From: a virus
IMG/VR virus record: IMGVR_UViG_3300019926_000053
Coordinates: 1 to 30,278 of that record
Direction: 5' to 3' (one strand)
DNA: 30,278 bases
In this document: positions 14,820 to 20,694 of the stretch, piece by piece
Layout of the letters: each line of letters opens with the position of its first letter
Numbering within the stretch: the stretch's first letter is position 1
Translations under genes and position numbers: made by a program
Notes under the pieces: model-generated
The model's input: the letters and a program-made list of their open reading frames with translations, nothing else
Databases searched by the model: none
What the model was told of the DNA's origin: nothing

Positions 14820-14904
14820 CCAGGGTTTCCCTGGATTGAGGGGAGCGTCCCTCTCGACGATCGGTCCCACCGGCCGCCTTCGAGCGGGTTCCCCGGCCCG
14901 CTCG
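14820..14904. ncRNA. Candidate structured RNA or DNA element with three hairpins
   Basis: Three perfect stems in 85 bp: ccaggg/ccctgg (14820-14825/14829-14834), gaggg/ccctc (14838-14842/14849-14853) and cgagcggg/cccgctcg (14881-14888/14897-14904). No coding frame explains them. Transcription is unproven; hairpins also arise by chance in GC-rich DNA. Confidence 0.3.
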
Positions 14905-14974
14905 CGCCATCCGGCTTCGACCTCCGTCACAACCCTTCGACGACTCAAGCAACGGGCGGGATTGCCATAAGTGT

Positions 14975-15002
14975 TGTGAACATGAGGGGGTGTATGTTCA
15001 CA
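14975..15002. promoter_or_regulatory. Operator-like inverted repeat 1
   Basis: TGTGAACAT (14975-14983), 10-bp spacer, ATGTTCACA (14994-15002): perfect 9-bp arms. Same half-site as the second copy at 15098. Arm length and spacing suit a dimeric regulator binding one face of DNA. Confidence 0.7.
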
Positions 15003-15097
15003 CTCTGTTAAGTCGGGCTTAGTTCTGCGTTTTGCTGGCGTTAGTGTCAGAAACGGCCGTAAACCGGAGGTTAGCGGTATTCAGACGGCGGCAGTGG

Positions 15098-15120
15098 TGA
15101 ACATCAGCCAAAAATGTTCA
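15098..15120. promoter_or_regulatory. Operator-like inverted repeat 2
   Basis: TGAACAT (15098-15104), 9-bp spacer, ATGTTCA (15114-15120). Half-sites match the first copy; the spacer is one base shorter and its sequence is unrelated. It lies just beyond the stop of the putative RHH-protein gene. Confidence 0.65.
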
Positions 15121-15140
15121 ACAGCGATTGCGTCGCTGTT
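15120..15140 (-). terminator. Hairpin overlapping the putative RHH-gene stop
   Basis: Perfect 8-bp stem aacagcga (15120-15127) / tcgctgtt (15133-15140), 5-nt loop. On the minus strand a run of five T follows six bases later, inside the second operator. A plausible terminator that also overlaps the operator. Confidence 0.5.
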
Positions 15141-15972
15141 ACTCCGCGAGTTCGACGTCGTCCGGGACGTCGAAGCCGGCTTCCTCGACGAGTCGCTTGT
15201 CGCGACGGTCGATTTCCCCCGATTCGACGGCGCGGTCGAGACGTTCCCGCGCGCGCGCCCGCAGAACCTCGGGGTCGGCGTCTTCTTTGCGGACGGCGGC
15301 GTCGAACGACAGCCGCTTGTCTTCGATTAGATGGATTGCGTTCGCGACCGACGCTTCCGACGGGTCGAGAAACCAGATTTTCGACTCAAGTGGTCTGTCG
15401 CGTGTCTTCCGGTTCTCCAGGTTGTCCTTGCCTCCGAGACGCTCGAAGACGCGCTTTCGATACTGTCGCTTCGAGCGACGACTGGAGACGCCCGCGCCCG
15501 TCTCGATCGCGTCGTCGAGGTCGCCCAGGGCGAAGGCGTTGCCATTTCCGACGACAAGCTCGGCAAGAGCTTGATCGGTCCGCTTTTCGACGATCGAGCG
15601 GTCGTCCTGGTCGTCCGACTCGTCGTCCGGGTCGGAGGGAGTATCCTTACCAGACCCCTGAGAATTTTTTCTTTTTTCGAGACCGCCGTCAGACGCCGGG
15701 GGGGTGGCCCCCTCCCCCAACACTTCGTCGTGAATATCTTCGACGTCTTCGCGGAGACGACGAAGTTCGTCCGTGACGTCTCCGCCCTCCGCGCCGTCGA
15801 GATATGCTTCGATTGCGTTTTCGAGTTCGACGGATAGAACGCCGTTAATCCGCCCTCGCCGCTGTTTCACGTTCTTCCGAAACCTCTCCCACACGTCGCG
15901 GGAGACACTCACGCCGGGCTGTACCGTCTGGTCGTCCGCGTGGTCTTCCCCAACCACGAGACAGACACACAC
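15139..15972 (-). CDS. RHH-type DNA-binding protein, possible replication/partition regulator
   Basis: 277 residues from a GTG at 15972; a second GTG at 15957 (M-V-G-E-D-H...) is also possible and has a T-rich, TATA-like run (15983-15988) at leaderless spacing. The N-terminus GVSVSRDVWERFRKNVKQRRGRINGVLSVELENAIEAYLDG is ribbon-helix-helix-like and close to proteins found on haloarchaeal plasmids. An acidic linker (about 80-130) follows, then a C-terminal helical/winged domain with SSRRSKRQYRKRVFERLGGKDNLENRKTRDRPLESKIWFLDPSEASVANAI. Flanking repeats suggest it acts at nearby sites; replication or copy control is inference. Confidence 0.65.
   Translation of the reverse strand: MCVCLVVGEDHADDQTVQPGVSVSRDVWERFRKNVKQRRGRINGVLSVELENAIEAYLDGAEGGDVTDELRRLREDVEDIHDEVLGEGATPPASDGGLEKRKNSQGSGKDTPSDPDDESDDQDDRSIVEKRTDQALAELVVGNGNAFALGDLDDAIETGAGVSSRRSKRQYRKRVFERLGGKDNLENRKTRDRPLESKIWFLDPSEASVANAIHLIEDKRLSFDAAVRKEDADPEVLRARARERLDRAVESGEIDRRDKRLVEEAGFDVPDDVELAE
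15643..15655 (+). repeat. 13-bp direct repeat inside the putative RHH gene, copy 1
   Basis: ATCCTTACCAGAC, identical to 15999-16011 in the intergenic region. It falls in the part of the gene encoding a low-complexity linker, followed within 10 bp by an AT-rich inverted-repeat arm. Confidence 0.7.
15662..15683. repeat. 22-bp AT-rich inverted repeat, left arm
   Basis: Exact reverse complement of 16230-16251. Reads gaa, six T, c, six T, cgagac. Lies in the linker-coding part of the putative RHH gene; the partner lies about 550 bp away in the divergent intergenic region. Confidence 0.8.
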
Positions 15973-15998
15973 GGCTGGCGAGAAAAAACCGTCGGAGA

Positions 15999-16011
15999 AT
16001 CCTTACCAGAC
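15999..16011 (+). repeat. 13-bp direct repeat, copy 2
   Basis: ATCCTTACCAGAC, identical to 15643-15655. The first nine bases, ATCCTTACC, recur at 16259-16267, preceded by AGA in both intergenic copies. Confidence 0.7.
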
Positions 16012-16229
16012 GCTTATCGCTTCATTACCTCTGCCGTGATAGAATGACGGTTGCGACAGTATCCTAACCGTTTCCTTACCATACACTACATAGTTAGGAG
16101 GAAGGAAGGGAGGAAGGAACGGCGGTCTTCGGCTGTCTCTCACCGCCGTGTTCTAACCGCCCGTGTTACCGTCTCTCCCGCCGTTTCTCGTCTCACCGCC
16201 GTGACCCTCCCCCACACCGTGAGACGGCC

Positions 16230-16251
16230 GTCTCGAAAAAAGAAAAAATTC
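16230..16251. repeat. 22-bp AT-rich inverted repeat, right arm
   Basis: Exact reverse complement of 15662-15683. It directly follows the palindrome at 16221-16234 and precedes the CCTTACCG/CGGTTAGG pair. Confidence 0.8.
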
Positions 16252-16314
16252 GCGAAGAATCCTTACCGCGCGGTTAGGACTCCCGTCTCACCGCCCCCGT
16301 GTTCAGTCGTTTCA

Positions 16315-16320
16315 TTTATG
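16315..16320 (+). promoter_or_regulatory. TATA-like box for the DUF7344-type gene
   Basis: TTTATG centred about 28 bp before the ATG at 16346, the spacing expected for a haloarchaeal leaderless transcript starting at or near the start codon. Confidence 0.4.
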
Positions 16321-16345
16321 ACTCGTCTTCGCATACGTCTCTTTC

Positions 16346-16684
16346 ATGGTGGGTCATGACGAAACAGACGGTATCAGCGTCGAGCGGCTTCTTTTTGCGC
16401 TTTCCGACCCCCGTCGCCGTCGGGTGATTGACACCGTTCAAGAGTTCGACTCGATCGAGGTGTCTGACCTCGCGGACGAAGTGACGCTTCCCGAGGAAGA
16501 CCGAAAGACGGTCTATATCTCGCTAACCCAGACGCATATCGACGTTCTATCGGAGGCAGGAGTGATCGAGGTCCGTCCGATCGCGTCGCTGGTCCGGCGT
16601 GGTCCGCACTTCACGGAAGCCCAGGCGACGCTATCATACGCTCGCGACGCCGCCGAACGCTCCGACCCGCCGGCCGAGAATTAA
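16346..16684 (+). CDS. DUF7344-type winged-helix regulator
   Basis: 112 residues. Pattern typical of the haloarchaeal DUF7344/ArsR-like wHTH group: ERLLFALSDPRRRRVIDTVQEFDSIEVSDLADEV, then VYISLTQTHIDVLSEAGVIEV, where the last part is the recognition helix followed by a wing. These proteins are usually transcription regulators of mobile elements. It is transcribed away from the putative RHH gene across the repeat-rich region, so it may act there as a repressor or switch protein. A probable leaderless promoter lies 26-31 bp upstream. A stem-loop element with a small ORF faces it from the 3' side. Confidence 0.75.
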   Translation: MVGHDETDGISVERLLFALSDPRRRRVIDTVQEFDSIEVSDLADEVTLPEEDRKTVYISLTQTHIDVLSEAGVIEVRPIASLVRRGPHFTEAQATLSYARDAAERSDPPAEN

Positions 16685-16767
16685 GGGTCCCCCAACTTTC
16701 GAGACCCTCTTAGCCGTCCCCCTCTATGGATTAGACACACTGCGCGGGGCTGAATTGCCTTCGACAT
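16681..16767 (-). CDS. 28-codon antisense mini-ORF behind stem-loop copy E
   Basis: ATG at 16765-16767, TAA at 16681-16683. The product starts MSKAIQPRAVCLIHRGG; the first three codons (ATG TCG AAG) are the same as those following copies B and C. Its stop overlaps the stop of the regulator gene on the other strand. It may be a relic of an early gene start or a leader of an antisense transcript; basic and short, so translation is doubtful. Confidence 0.3.
   Translation of the reverse strand: MSKAIQPRAVCLIHRGGRLRGSRKLGDP
16684..16708 (+). terminator. Weak terminator-like hairpin after the regulator gene
   Basis: agggtc (16684-16689) pairs with gaccct (16703-16708), 13-nt loop, followed by a pyrimidine-rich stretch but no T run. 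Confidence 0.35.
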
Positions 16768-16782
16768 AAGCTCCGCGTGGTC

Positions 16783-16840
16783 TTCCCCAGCCCGTTCGGC
16801 CCCGGCGGCACAGCCGTCTTGGCCTCTCGGGTTTCCGAGA
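16783..16840 (-). promoter_or_regulatory. Start-associated stem-loop element, copy E (most diverged)
   Basis: On the minus strand the flanks are kept: GGAAACCCGAG at one end and CCGGGGCCGAACGG plus CTGGGGAAG at the other. The central stem is replaced by a short CGGC-TGT-GCCG hairpin. It lies 15 nt in front of the ATG of the 28-codon ORF. Confidence 0.6.
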
Positions 16841-16955
16841 TACACTTGCCATAGCTTCGCGGCTGTCAGTCAGAAAACAGCCGACGGTTTGATACCCCGC
16901 GCCGGTTAAGGTAGGCTTAACTCCCTACCGGGAGACCAACTTATCAGCTTCAGCT
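16841..16955 (+). promoter_or_regulatory. Upstream region of the CxxC protein gene with nested inverted repeats
   Basis: Just before the start are TTAAG-gtagg-CTTAA, GGTAGG...CCTACC and CTCCC-tacc-GGGAG, overlapping between about 16908 and 16935. Nested short palindromes suggest an operator or leader structure. No gene is seen in this stretch. Confidence 0.4.
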
Positions 16956-17624
16956 ATGCCGGACCTCGACGGAGCGAAATACACGAGTTTCGACGAGTAT
17001 CAGGACGCGATCGACGACACGGAGGCGGCGCGAATCTTCGTCGACGTACTTCAGCGAAACCCCGAGGTATGCTCGAACTGTTTCCTGAAGCTCCGGGACG
17101 TCGTGTTCCCGCACGACTCCGCGAAGTCGTTTCGCTCGCCGAACTCACATACCTGGAAGGGGCTGGTCCGTCACTTCCTCGCGAAGCCCGACCGAGTCGA
17201 GCGGGCGGCGGTCGACAGCGGGGCGGGCGGACAGCCGACGAACTGCGAGAACTGTGGGTCGATTCGAGGGGCGACACGACGCCCGCTGTCACGCCCCCGC
17301 GCGATCGAGTTCGCGACGAACCTCTCGGAGACCCTCACGCTTCTCGACGTCGACCACAACCCGCTGTTACTGCAGTTCGTCGTGACGCTTCGGAACCTGT
17401 TCCCCCGGTTCGCGACGCGAGACGACGACACGTTCCGAACCGCCGTCGAGTATGCGATCGACGACACGGACCACACGGTCGCGGACCTGTTCGCCGACGG
17501 CCCGCGATCGCCGGTCGTCGAAGACGCCGACCCGTTCCCGACGCCGCCGAAGCTCCCGCCGGCCGACGACTCGACCCGTCGACGATCATGTCACGGCCGT
17601 CCCCGGACGCTCCGACGCGGATAG
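16956..17624 (+). CDS. Haloarchaeal-type protein with two CxxC pairs
   Basis: 222 residues. CSNC (about residues 39-42) and CENC (about 97-100) form a likely zinc site either side of a helical segment with FPHDSAKSFRSPNSHTWKGLVRHFLAKPDRVERAAVD. Then SETLTLLDVDHNPLLLQFVVTLRNLFPRFATRDDDTFRTAVEYAIDDTDHTV, a helical domain. The last 20 residues turn Arg-rich (STRRRSCHGRPRTLRRG), unlike the acidic body, and may be a frame artefact or a basic tail. Conserved-looking but of unknown function; possibly a regulator in the region between switch and late genes. Confidence 0.65.
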   Translation: MPDLDGAKYTSFDEYQDAIDDTEAARIFVDVLQRNPEVCSNCFLKLRDVVFPHDSAKSFRSPNSHTWKGLVRHFLAKPDRVERAAVDSGAGGQPTNCENCGSIRGATRRPLSRPRAIEFATNLSETLTLLDVDHNPLLLQFVVTLRNLFPRFATRDDDTFRTAVEYAIDDTDHTVADLFADGPRSPVVEDADPFPTPPKLPPADDSTRRRSCHGRPRTLRRG

Positions 17625-17707
17625 CTGATACATTCTCTCCCGGAGACATTTATTCACCGACCTCTATTGTCTCATGTCGGTTCGTCACTCCCAGCAAACT
17701 GACAACT

Positions 17708-18049
17708 ATGAGCGATACAGTTGACGACGACACAGACCTCGGGGCGTACCGCGCGGAAGTCACAGAGACAGACAGTCGCGGCGTGACGGTCACGCTTCAC
17801 GGAGTTCATCTCTCGCTGATTCGCGACGGAGTGTTCGGTCGCGGGGGAAGGGAATACCGCCCGTCCCGGTTCCTCGATCGGGAAGTCCGTGATATCGTCG
17901 CTCGCGAGGGCTTCTCGATCGACCGATATGCCGGCGTCGAGGTCGAGCTCGGCGGGGTCGACGACCCTCTCTCGACTGTCCACTTCATTCTTGACACGTC
18001 AGACGCCCCGACCTTCGACACAGACGACGCGCCCGGCCGCCTTTCGTGA
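17708..18049 (+). CDS. Small unknown protein
   Basis: 113 residues from ATG 17708, chosen because upstream frames are only shadow and a TTTATTC box lies near 17649-17655. The product starts MSDTVDDDTDLGAYRAEVTETDSRGVTVTLHGVHLSLIRDGVF and continues with VRDIVAREGFSIDRYAGVEVELGGVDDPLSTVHFIL. A compact alpha/beta protein, acidic, without Cys or membrane segments. No family recognised. Confidence 0.65.
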   Translation: MSDTVDDDTDLGAYRAEVTETDSRGVTVTLHGVHLSLIRDGVFGRGGREYRPSRFLDREVRDIVAREGFSIDRYAGVEVELGGVDDPLSTVHFILDTSDAPTFDTDDAPGRLS

Positions 18050-18142
18050 CGCCCTGGTCTGGATTCCTGTCTTAGAATCACAAGACACGGTCCCGCTTCG
18101 ACTCGCCGACCGAACGCGGACATATACACTACATTTCGCGAT

Positions 18143-18451
18143 ATGAACGTCAGAGACGTCCTTCCTCGCTCGACACGTCGACGCTGGGCGAAGCTCGACA
18201 AGAAAACCACCGGAATCGGGCTATTAGGGCTGATTTACATTCAGGAGGCGTCAAAAGCGGTGATAACGACAGCCGCGCCCGATATTCCGTTCGGGACGGC
18301 GATCGCTTACTCCGCGACAGCGGCCGTCTTTCTCGTCTGGTATCTGTTCCGGGAAGTCTCACTCGACGACGCGACTGAAGCGGCCGACGACGCGACAGAC
18401 GCGACGACAGACGCGATCGAAGACACACTCGACACAGAGACGCGAGACTGA
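18143..18451 (+). CDS. Two-helix membrane protein (holin-like topology)
   Basis: 102 residues. Basic N-terminus (MNVRDVLPRSTRRRWAKLDKK), membrane helix 1 about 23-43 (TGIGLLGLIYIQEASKAVITT), helix 2 about 50-68 (GTAIAYSATAAVFLVWYLF), then an acidic Asp/Thr/Ala-rich tail. Size and two helices resemble class II holins, though many small virus membrane proteins look alike. The stop overlaps the next start as TGATG, so it is coupled to the phosphoesterase gene. Confidence 0.7.
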   Translation: MNVRDVLPRSTRRRWAKLDKKTTGIGLLGLIYIQEASKAVITTAAPDIPFGTAIAYSATAAVFLVWYLFREVSLDDATEAADDATDATTDAIEDTLDTETRD

Positions 18452-19758
18452 TGGAAAACCACCTCACAGACCGACAGCGAGAATATCTCGCCGCGCTCCC
18501 GGCTGAATCGTTCCAAGCCTGGGCGGACGACCTCGACGTCAGTAAGTCGGCCGCCGTCCGCGTTCGGAAGCGAATCAACAACCACGACGGCGTCAGAGTC
18601 GAGAAGCGGAACGGGAAATACCGGCGCGTCGAGACAGACGACGCGGCCGAACGTCAGTCTCCGACGTCCGACCCCGAGGGTCGCGACGCCGAGACACCCG
18701 TTCCAGACGACTCGACTGACGACGACGAACTCGCGGAAGTCGACCCGAACGACCCCCCGACCGGACTCCGTCGTGACCTGGAACGGCAAGGCCTCACGTA
18801 CGACGACTTCGAGACCGATTACGGGCTGTCCCGAGACCAAACGAGTCGCCTTCTCGACGGACTTCGAGAACGCGGCTGGTCCGTCGAGTTCGAGACGATC
18901 GACGCCCAGGGCACGCGCCTGTTCGAGCTTGCCGACGAGCGGTCGAAGAAGTTCCGCGCCGGAGACGGAAGCGGAACGTACCGCTTCGCGCTAATCAGCG
19001 ATACACACCTGGGGTCGGGCGCGGAACACCTTGACGAGCTTCATGACTTCTATGACCGACTCGTCGACCGGGGAATCGAGACCGTCTTCCATGCCGGCGA
19101 TATCTCTGACGGCTTCGAGATTTATCGACACCACGTTAACGAACTCAACCCCGAAGCGATCGGCTGGGGCCGTCTTCGCGACTACGTCGCCGCGAACTAC
19201 CCCTCCCGAGACGGGATAACGACCCACTTTATCACCGGAAATCACGACTACAAATACTACAAGCGAAACGGGGTTCACTTCGGCGACCTTCTCGACGGCG
19301 ATCGCGAGGACTTGAACTGGTTAGGCGAAATGTCGGCGACACTGGTCTTTGACGCCGAGAACTCGATCGACCTCGAACTAATCCACCCGTCGGGCGGGAC
19401 TCCTTACACGGTCGGATACAGGGCACAGACGCTATATCGCGAACGGCCGCCCGACGATCGGCCGACACTCGCTGGAATCGGGCACCTACACGACAAAATG
19501 CAGGCGAACGCCGAAGGCGTCGAAGCCTTCTATACGGGTAGTTGGCAAGGGCCGACGCCGTACATTAAGCGGAAAGGTCTCCCGACGAAAATCGGCGGTT
19601 GGATTGTCGAACTGGAGATTCAGGACGGCGAGGTGCGGCGGATTCGGACGGAATGGATAGGCTACCAGCCCCGCGAGAACGCGAACGAATACGACGTCGA
19701 CGACCTCACGGACCTCGACGGTGGGGACGCCGACGCCGACCTCGATATCGACGTATGA
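18451..19758 (+). CDS. Calcineurin-like metallophosphoesterase with N-terminal HTH region
   Basis: 435 residues. The C-terminal part has the full set of two-metal phosphoesterase motifs: ISDTHLGS (Asp184, His186), HAGDISDG (Asp217, Asp220), ITGNHDY (Asn264, His265), LIHPSG (His312) and GIGHLHDK (His345, His347). The N-terminal 170 residues hold two HTH-like parts: residues 1-55 (LTDRQREYLAALPAESFQAWADDLDVSKSAAVRVRKRIN) and about 104-160 (LRRDLERQGLTYDDFETDYGLSRDQTSRLLDGLRERGW), joined by an acidic linker. It probably acts on DNA or nucleotides; the substrate is unknown. Coupled to the membrane protein (TGATG) and the next gene (ATGA). Confidence 0.85.
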   Translation: MENHLTDRQREYLAALPAESFQAWADDLDVSKSAAVRVRKRINNHDGVRVEKRNGKYRRVETDDAAERQSPTSDPEGRDAETPVPDDSTDDDELAEVDPNDPPTGLRRDLERQGLTYDDFETDYGLSRDQTSRLLDGLRERGWSVEFETIDAQGTRLFELADERSKKFRAGDGSGTYRFALISDTHLGSGAEHLDELHDFYDRLVDRGIETVFHAGDISDGFEIYRHHVNELNPEAIGWGRLRDYVAANYPSRDGITTHFITGNHDYKYYKRNGVHFGDLLDGDREDLNWLGEMSATLVFDAENSIDLELIHPSGGTPYTVGYRAQTLYRERPPDDRPTLAGIGHLHDKMQANAEGVEAFYTGSWQGPTPYIKRKGLPTKIGGWIVELEIQDGEVRRIRTEWIGYQPRENANEYDVDDLTDLDGGDADADLDIDV

Positions 19759-19982
19759 GTTTTCCCGACGATTCTGGCGACCTGTCGATCGACGGTCTCG
19801 ACCAGGACGACCTCGACGAACTCCGGTCGCTCGGCTGGGTTCCCTCGACAAAGCGCGCGACCCGCCGCCCGTACCAGACTGGAATCCCCCCGATTCTTCA
19901 GGTCGGGGTCGATATCGCACCGTCAGACCGATATGACGAGTTCGGCCGCCTCCCGATTATCGACCTCTCCGGCGCGCGATAA
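19755..19982 (+). CDS. Small unknown protein coupled to the phosphoesterase
   Basis: 75 residues from ATG 19755, overlapping the previous stop as ATGA. Acidic N-terminus (DDSGDLSIDGLDQDDLDELRSLGWVPSTKRATRRPYQTGIPPILQVGVDIAPSDRYDEFGRLPIIDLSGAR): one amphipathic helix then extended, proline-containing segments. Probably a partner of a larger protein. No family recognised. Confidence 0.65.
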   Translation: MSFPDDSGDLSIDGLDQDDLDELRSLGWVPSTKRATRRPYQTGIPPILQVGVDIAPSDRYDEFGRLPIIDLSGAR

Positions 19983-19992
19983 CAGATACCCC

Positions 19993-20694
19993 ATGTTCGA
20001 GCTTCAGCCCGTTCTCGACGCGATCGTATCACTCGCCGACGAGTATACCGCGCTTGCCGCGATTGTGACCTCGACGATCGCCGCCTGGGTTCTGTATGGT
20101 CTACTCGGGACGCGATACCTCGACGCGGACGACGACTTTATCGAGCGACTGCGCGCGACCCTGATTCCGTTCCTTCAGCGATACGCCCTCCGATCGGAGT
20201 CGCTGTATGTCGAGACACGCTGTCGGCCGCGCGAGTATGTCGGCTATACCACGCGGACGACGGACGACGTCGAACGAACGCTTCAGGACTCCGGCTTCCT
20301 CCGACAGCCGCTCGCGAGTCTTCATGTCGACCCAGACGGCCGCGAGGAAGTCGGAAGCTGGTCACGACCGCGCCGGCCGCTTCTCCCGGTCGAGGCGCTC
20401 GCGCGACCGCTCCCGGCCGTCGGCGGCATTCTCGGCCGCTTCGTGAAGTCCCTCGACGTCATTCTCGCGCTTCGACAGACCCATGTTATGCTGTTCGTCG
20501 AGACCGTCGAGAACGGGGCCGATCGCGTTCACCTGTTCGCCCATGCTGAACCGAACCCCGTGAACCCGCTCGTCGCATACCGACACTATCGCGGGCGTGG
20601 GTTCAGACCCGCGCCGGTCATGGCGCGACGGACTCTCACGGCGGCGGGTCTCGATATCACACCCGCTGGCGACTGGTCTCACCGTCACAACTGA
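19993..20694 (+). CDS. Membrane-anchored protein of unknown function
   Basis: 233 residues from ATG 19993. One N-terminal membrane helix, about 20-38 (ALAAIVTSTIAAWVLYGLLG), then a soluble part with DADDDFIERLRATLIPFLQRYALRSESLYVETRCRPREYVGYTTRTTDDVERTL and LHVDPDGREEVGSW. A second, weaker hydrophobic stretch lies near 147-160. The DPDGREEVGSW region recurs in proteins from haloarchaea and their viruses to my recollection. Last gene before the late-operon control region; a virion or entry role is possible. Confidence 0.68.
   Translation: MFELQPVLDAIVSLADEYTALAAIVTSTIAAWVLYGLLGTRYLDADDDFIERLRATLIPFLQRYALRSESLYVETRCRPREYVGYTTRTTDDVERTLQDSGFLRQPLASLHVDPDGREEVGSWSRPRRPLLPVEALARPLPAVGGILGRFVKSLDVILALRQTHVMLFVETVENGADRVHLFAHAEPNPVNPLVAYRHYRGRGFRPAPVMARRTLTAAGLDITPAGDWSHRHN

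Larger units (their letters stand above)
14523..15138. other. Gene-poor control region
   Basis: About 600 bp without a convincing gene: open frames here are short or Arg/Ser-rich in the way of non-coding frames in this GC-rich DNA. It holds three hairpins (14820-14834, 14838-14853, 14881-14904), two copies of an operator-like inverted repeat (14975-15002 and 15098-15120) and a hairpin at the stop of the next gene. The last 170 bp are clearly more AT-rich than the rest. A promoter for the Topo VI A-like unit probably lies here. Confidence 0.6.
15973..16345. promoter_or_regulatory. Divergent, repeat-rich intergenic region: candidate origin or genetic switch
   Basis: 373 bp between divergent DNA-binding protein genes, with no gene. 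It contains several CCT(T/A)ACC(G) motifs (16001, 16063, 16074, 16261, and inverted at 16093 and 16271), the last pair forming CCTTACCG-cg-CGGTTAGG; CTCACCGCC three times (16139, 16192, 16287); a 14-bp palindrome GAGACGGCCGTCTC (16221-16234); CGTCTCAC/GTGAGACG arms (16189-16196/16219-16226); and A-rich runs. Iteron-like repeats plus an AT-rich block are usual at plasmid or phage origins and at switch operators. Confidence 0.5.

Noticed and set aside
14323-14970. Plus-strand Arg/Pro-rich frame across the gene-poor region
   Set aside because: Overlaps the Topo VI A-like gene start and element C, and has non-acidic shadow-like composition.
17069-17707. Upstream extension of the gene at 17708
   Set aside because: The long upstream part of the frame is an Arg-rich shadow of the CxxC protein gene; a TATA-like box and ATG at 17708 fit better.
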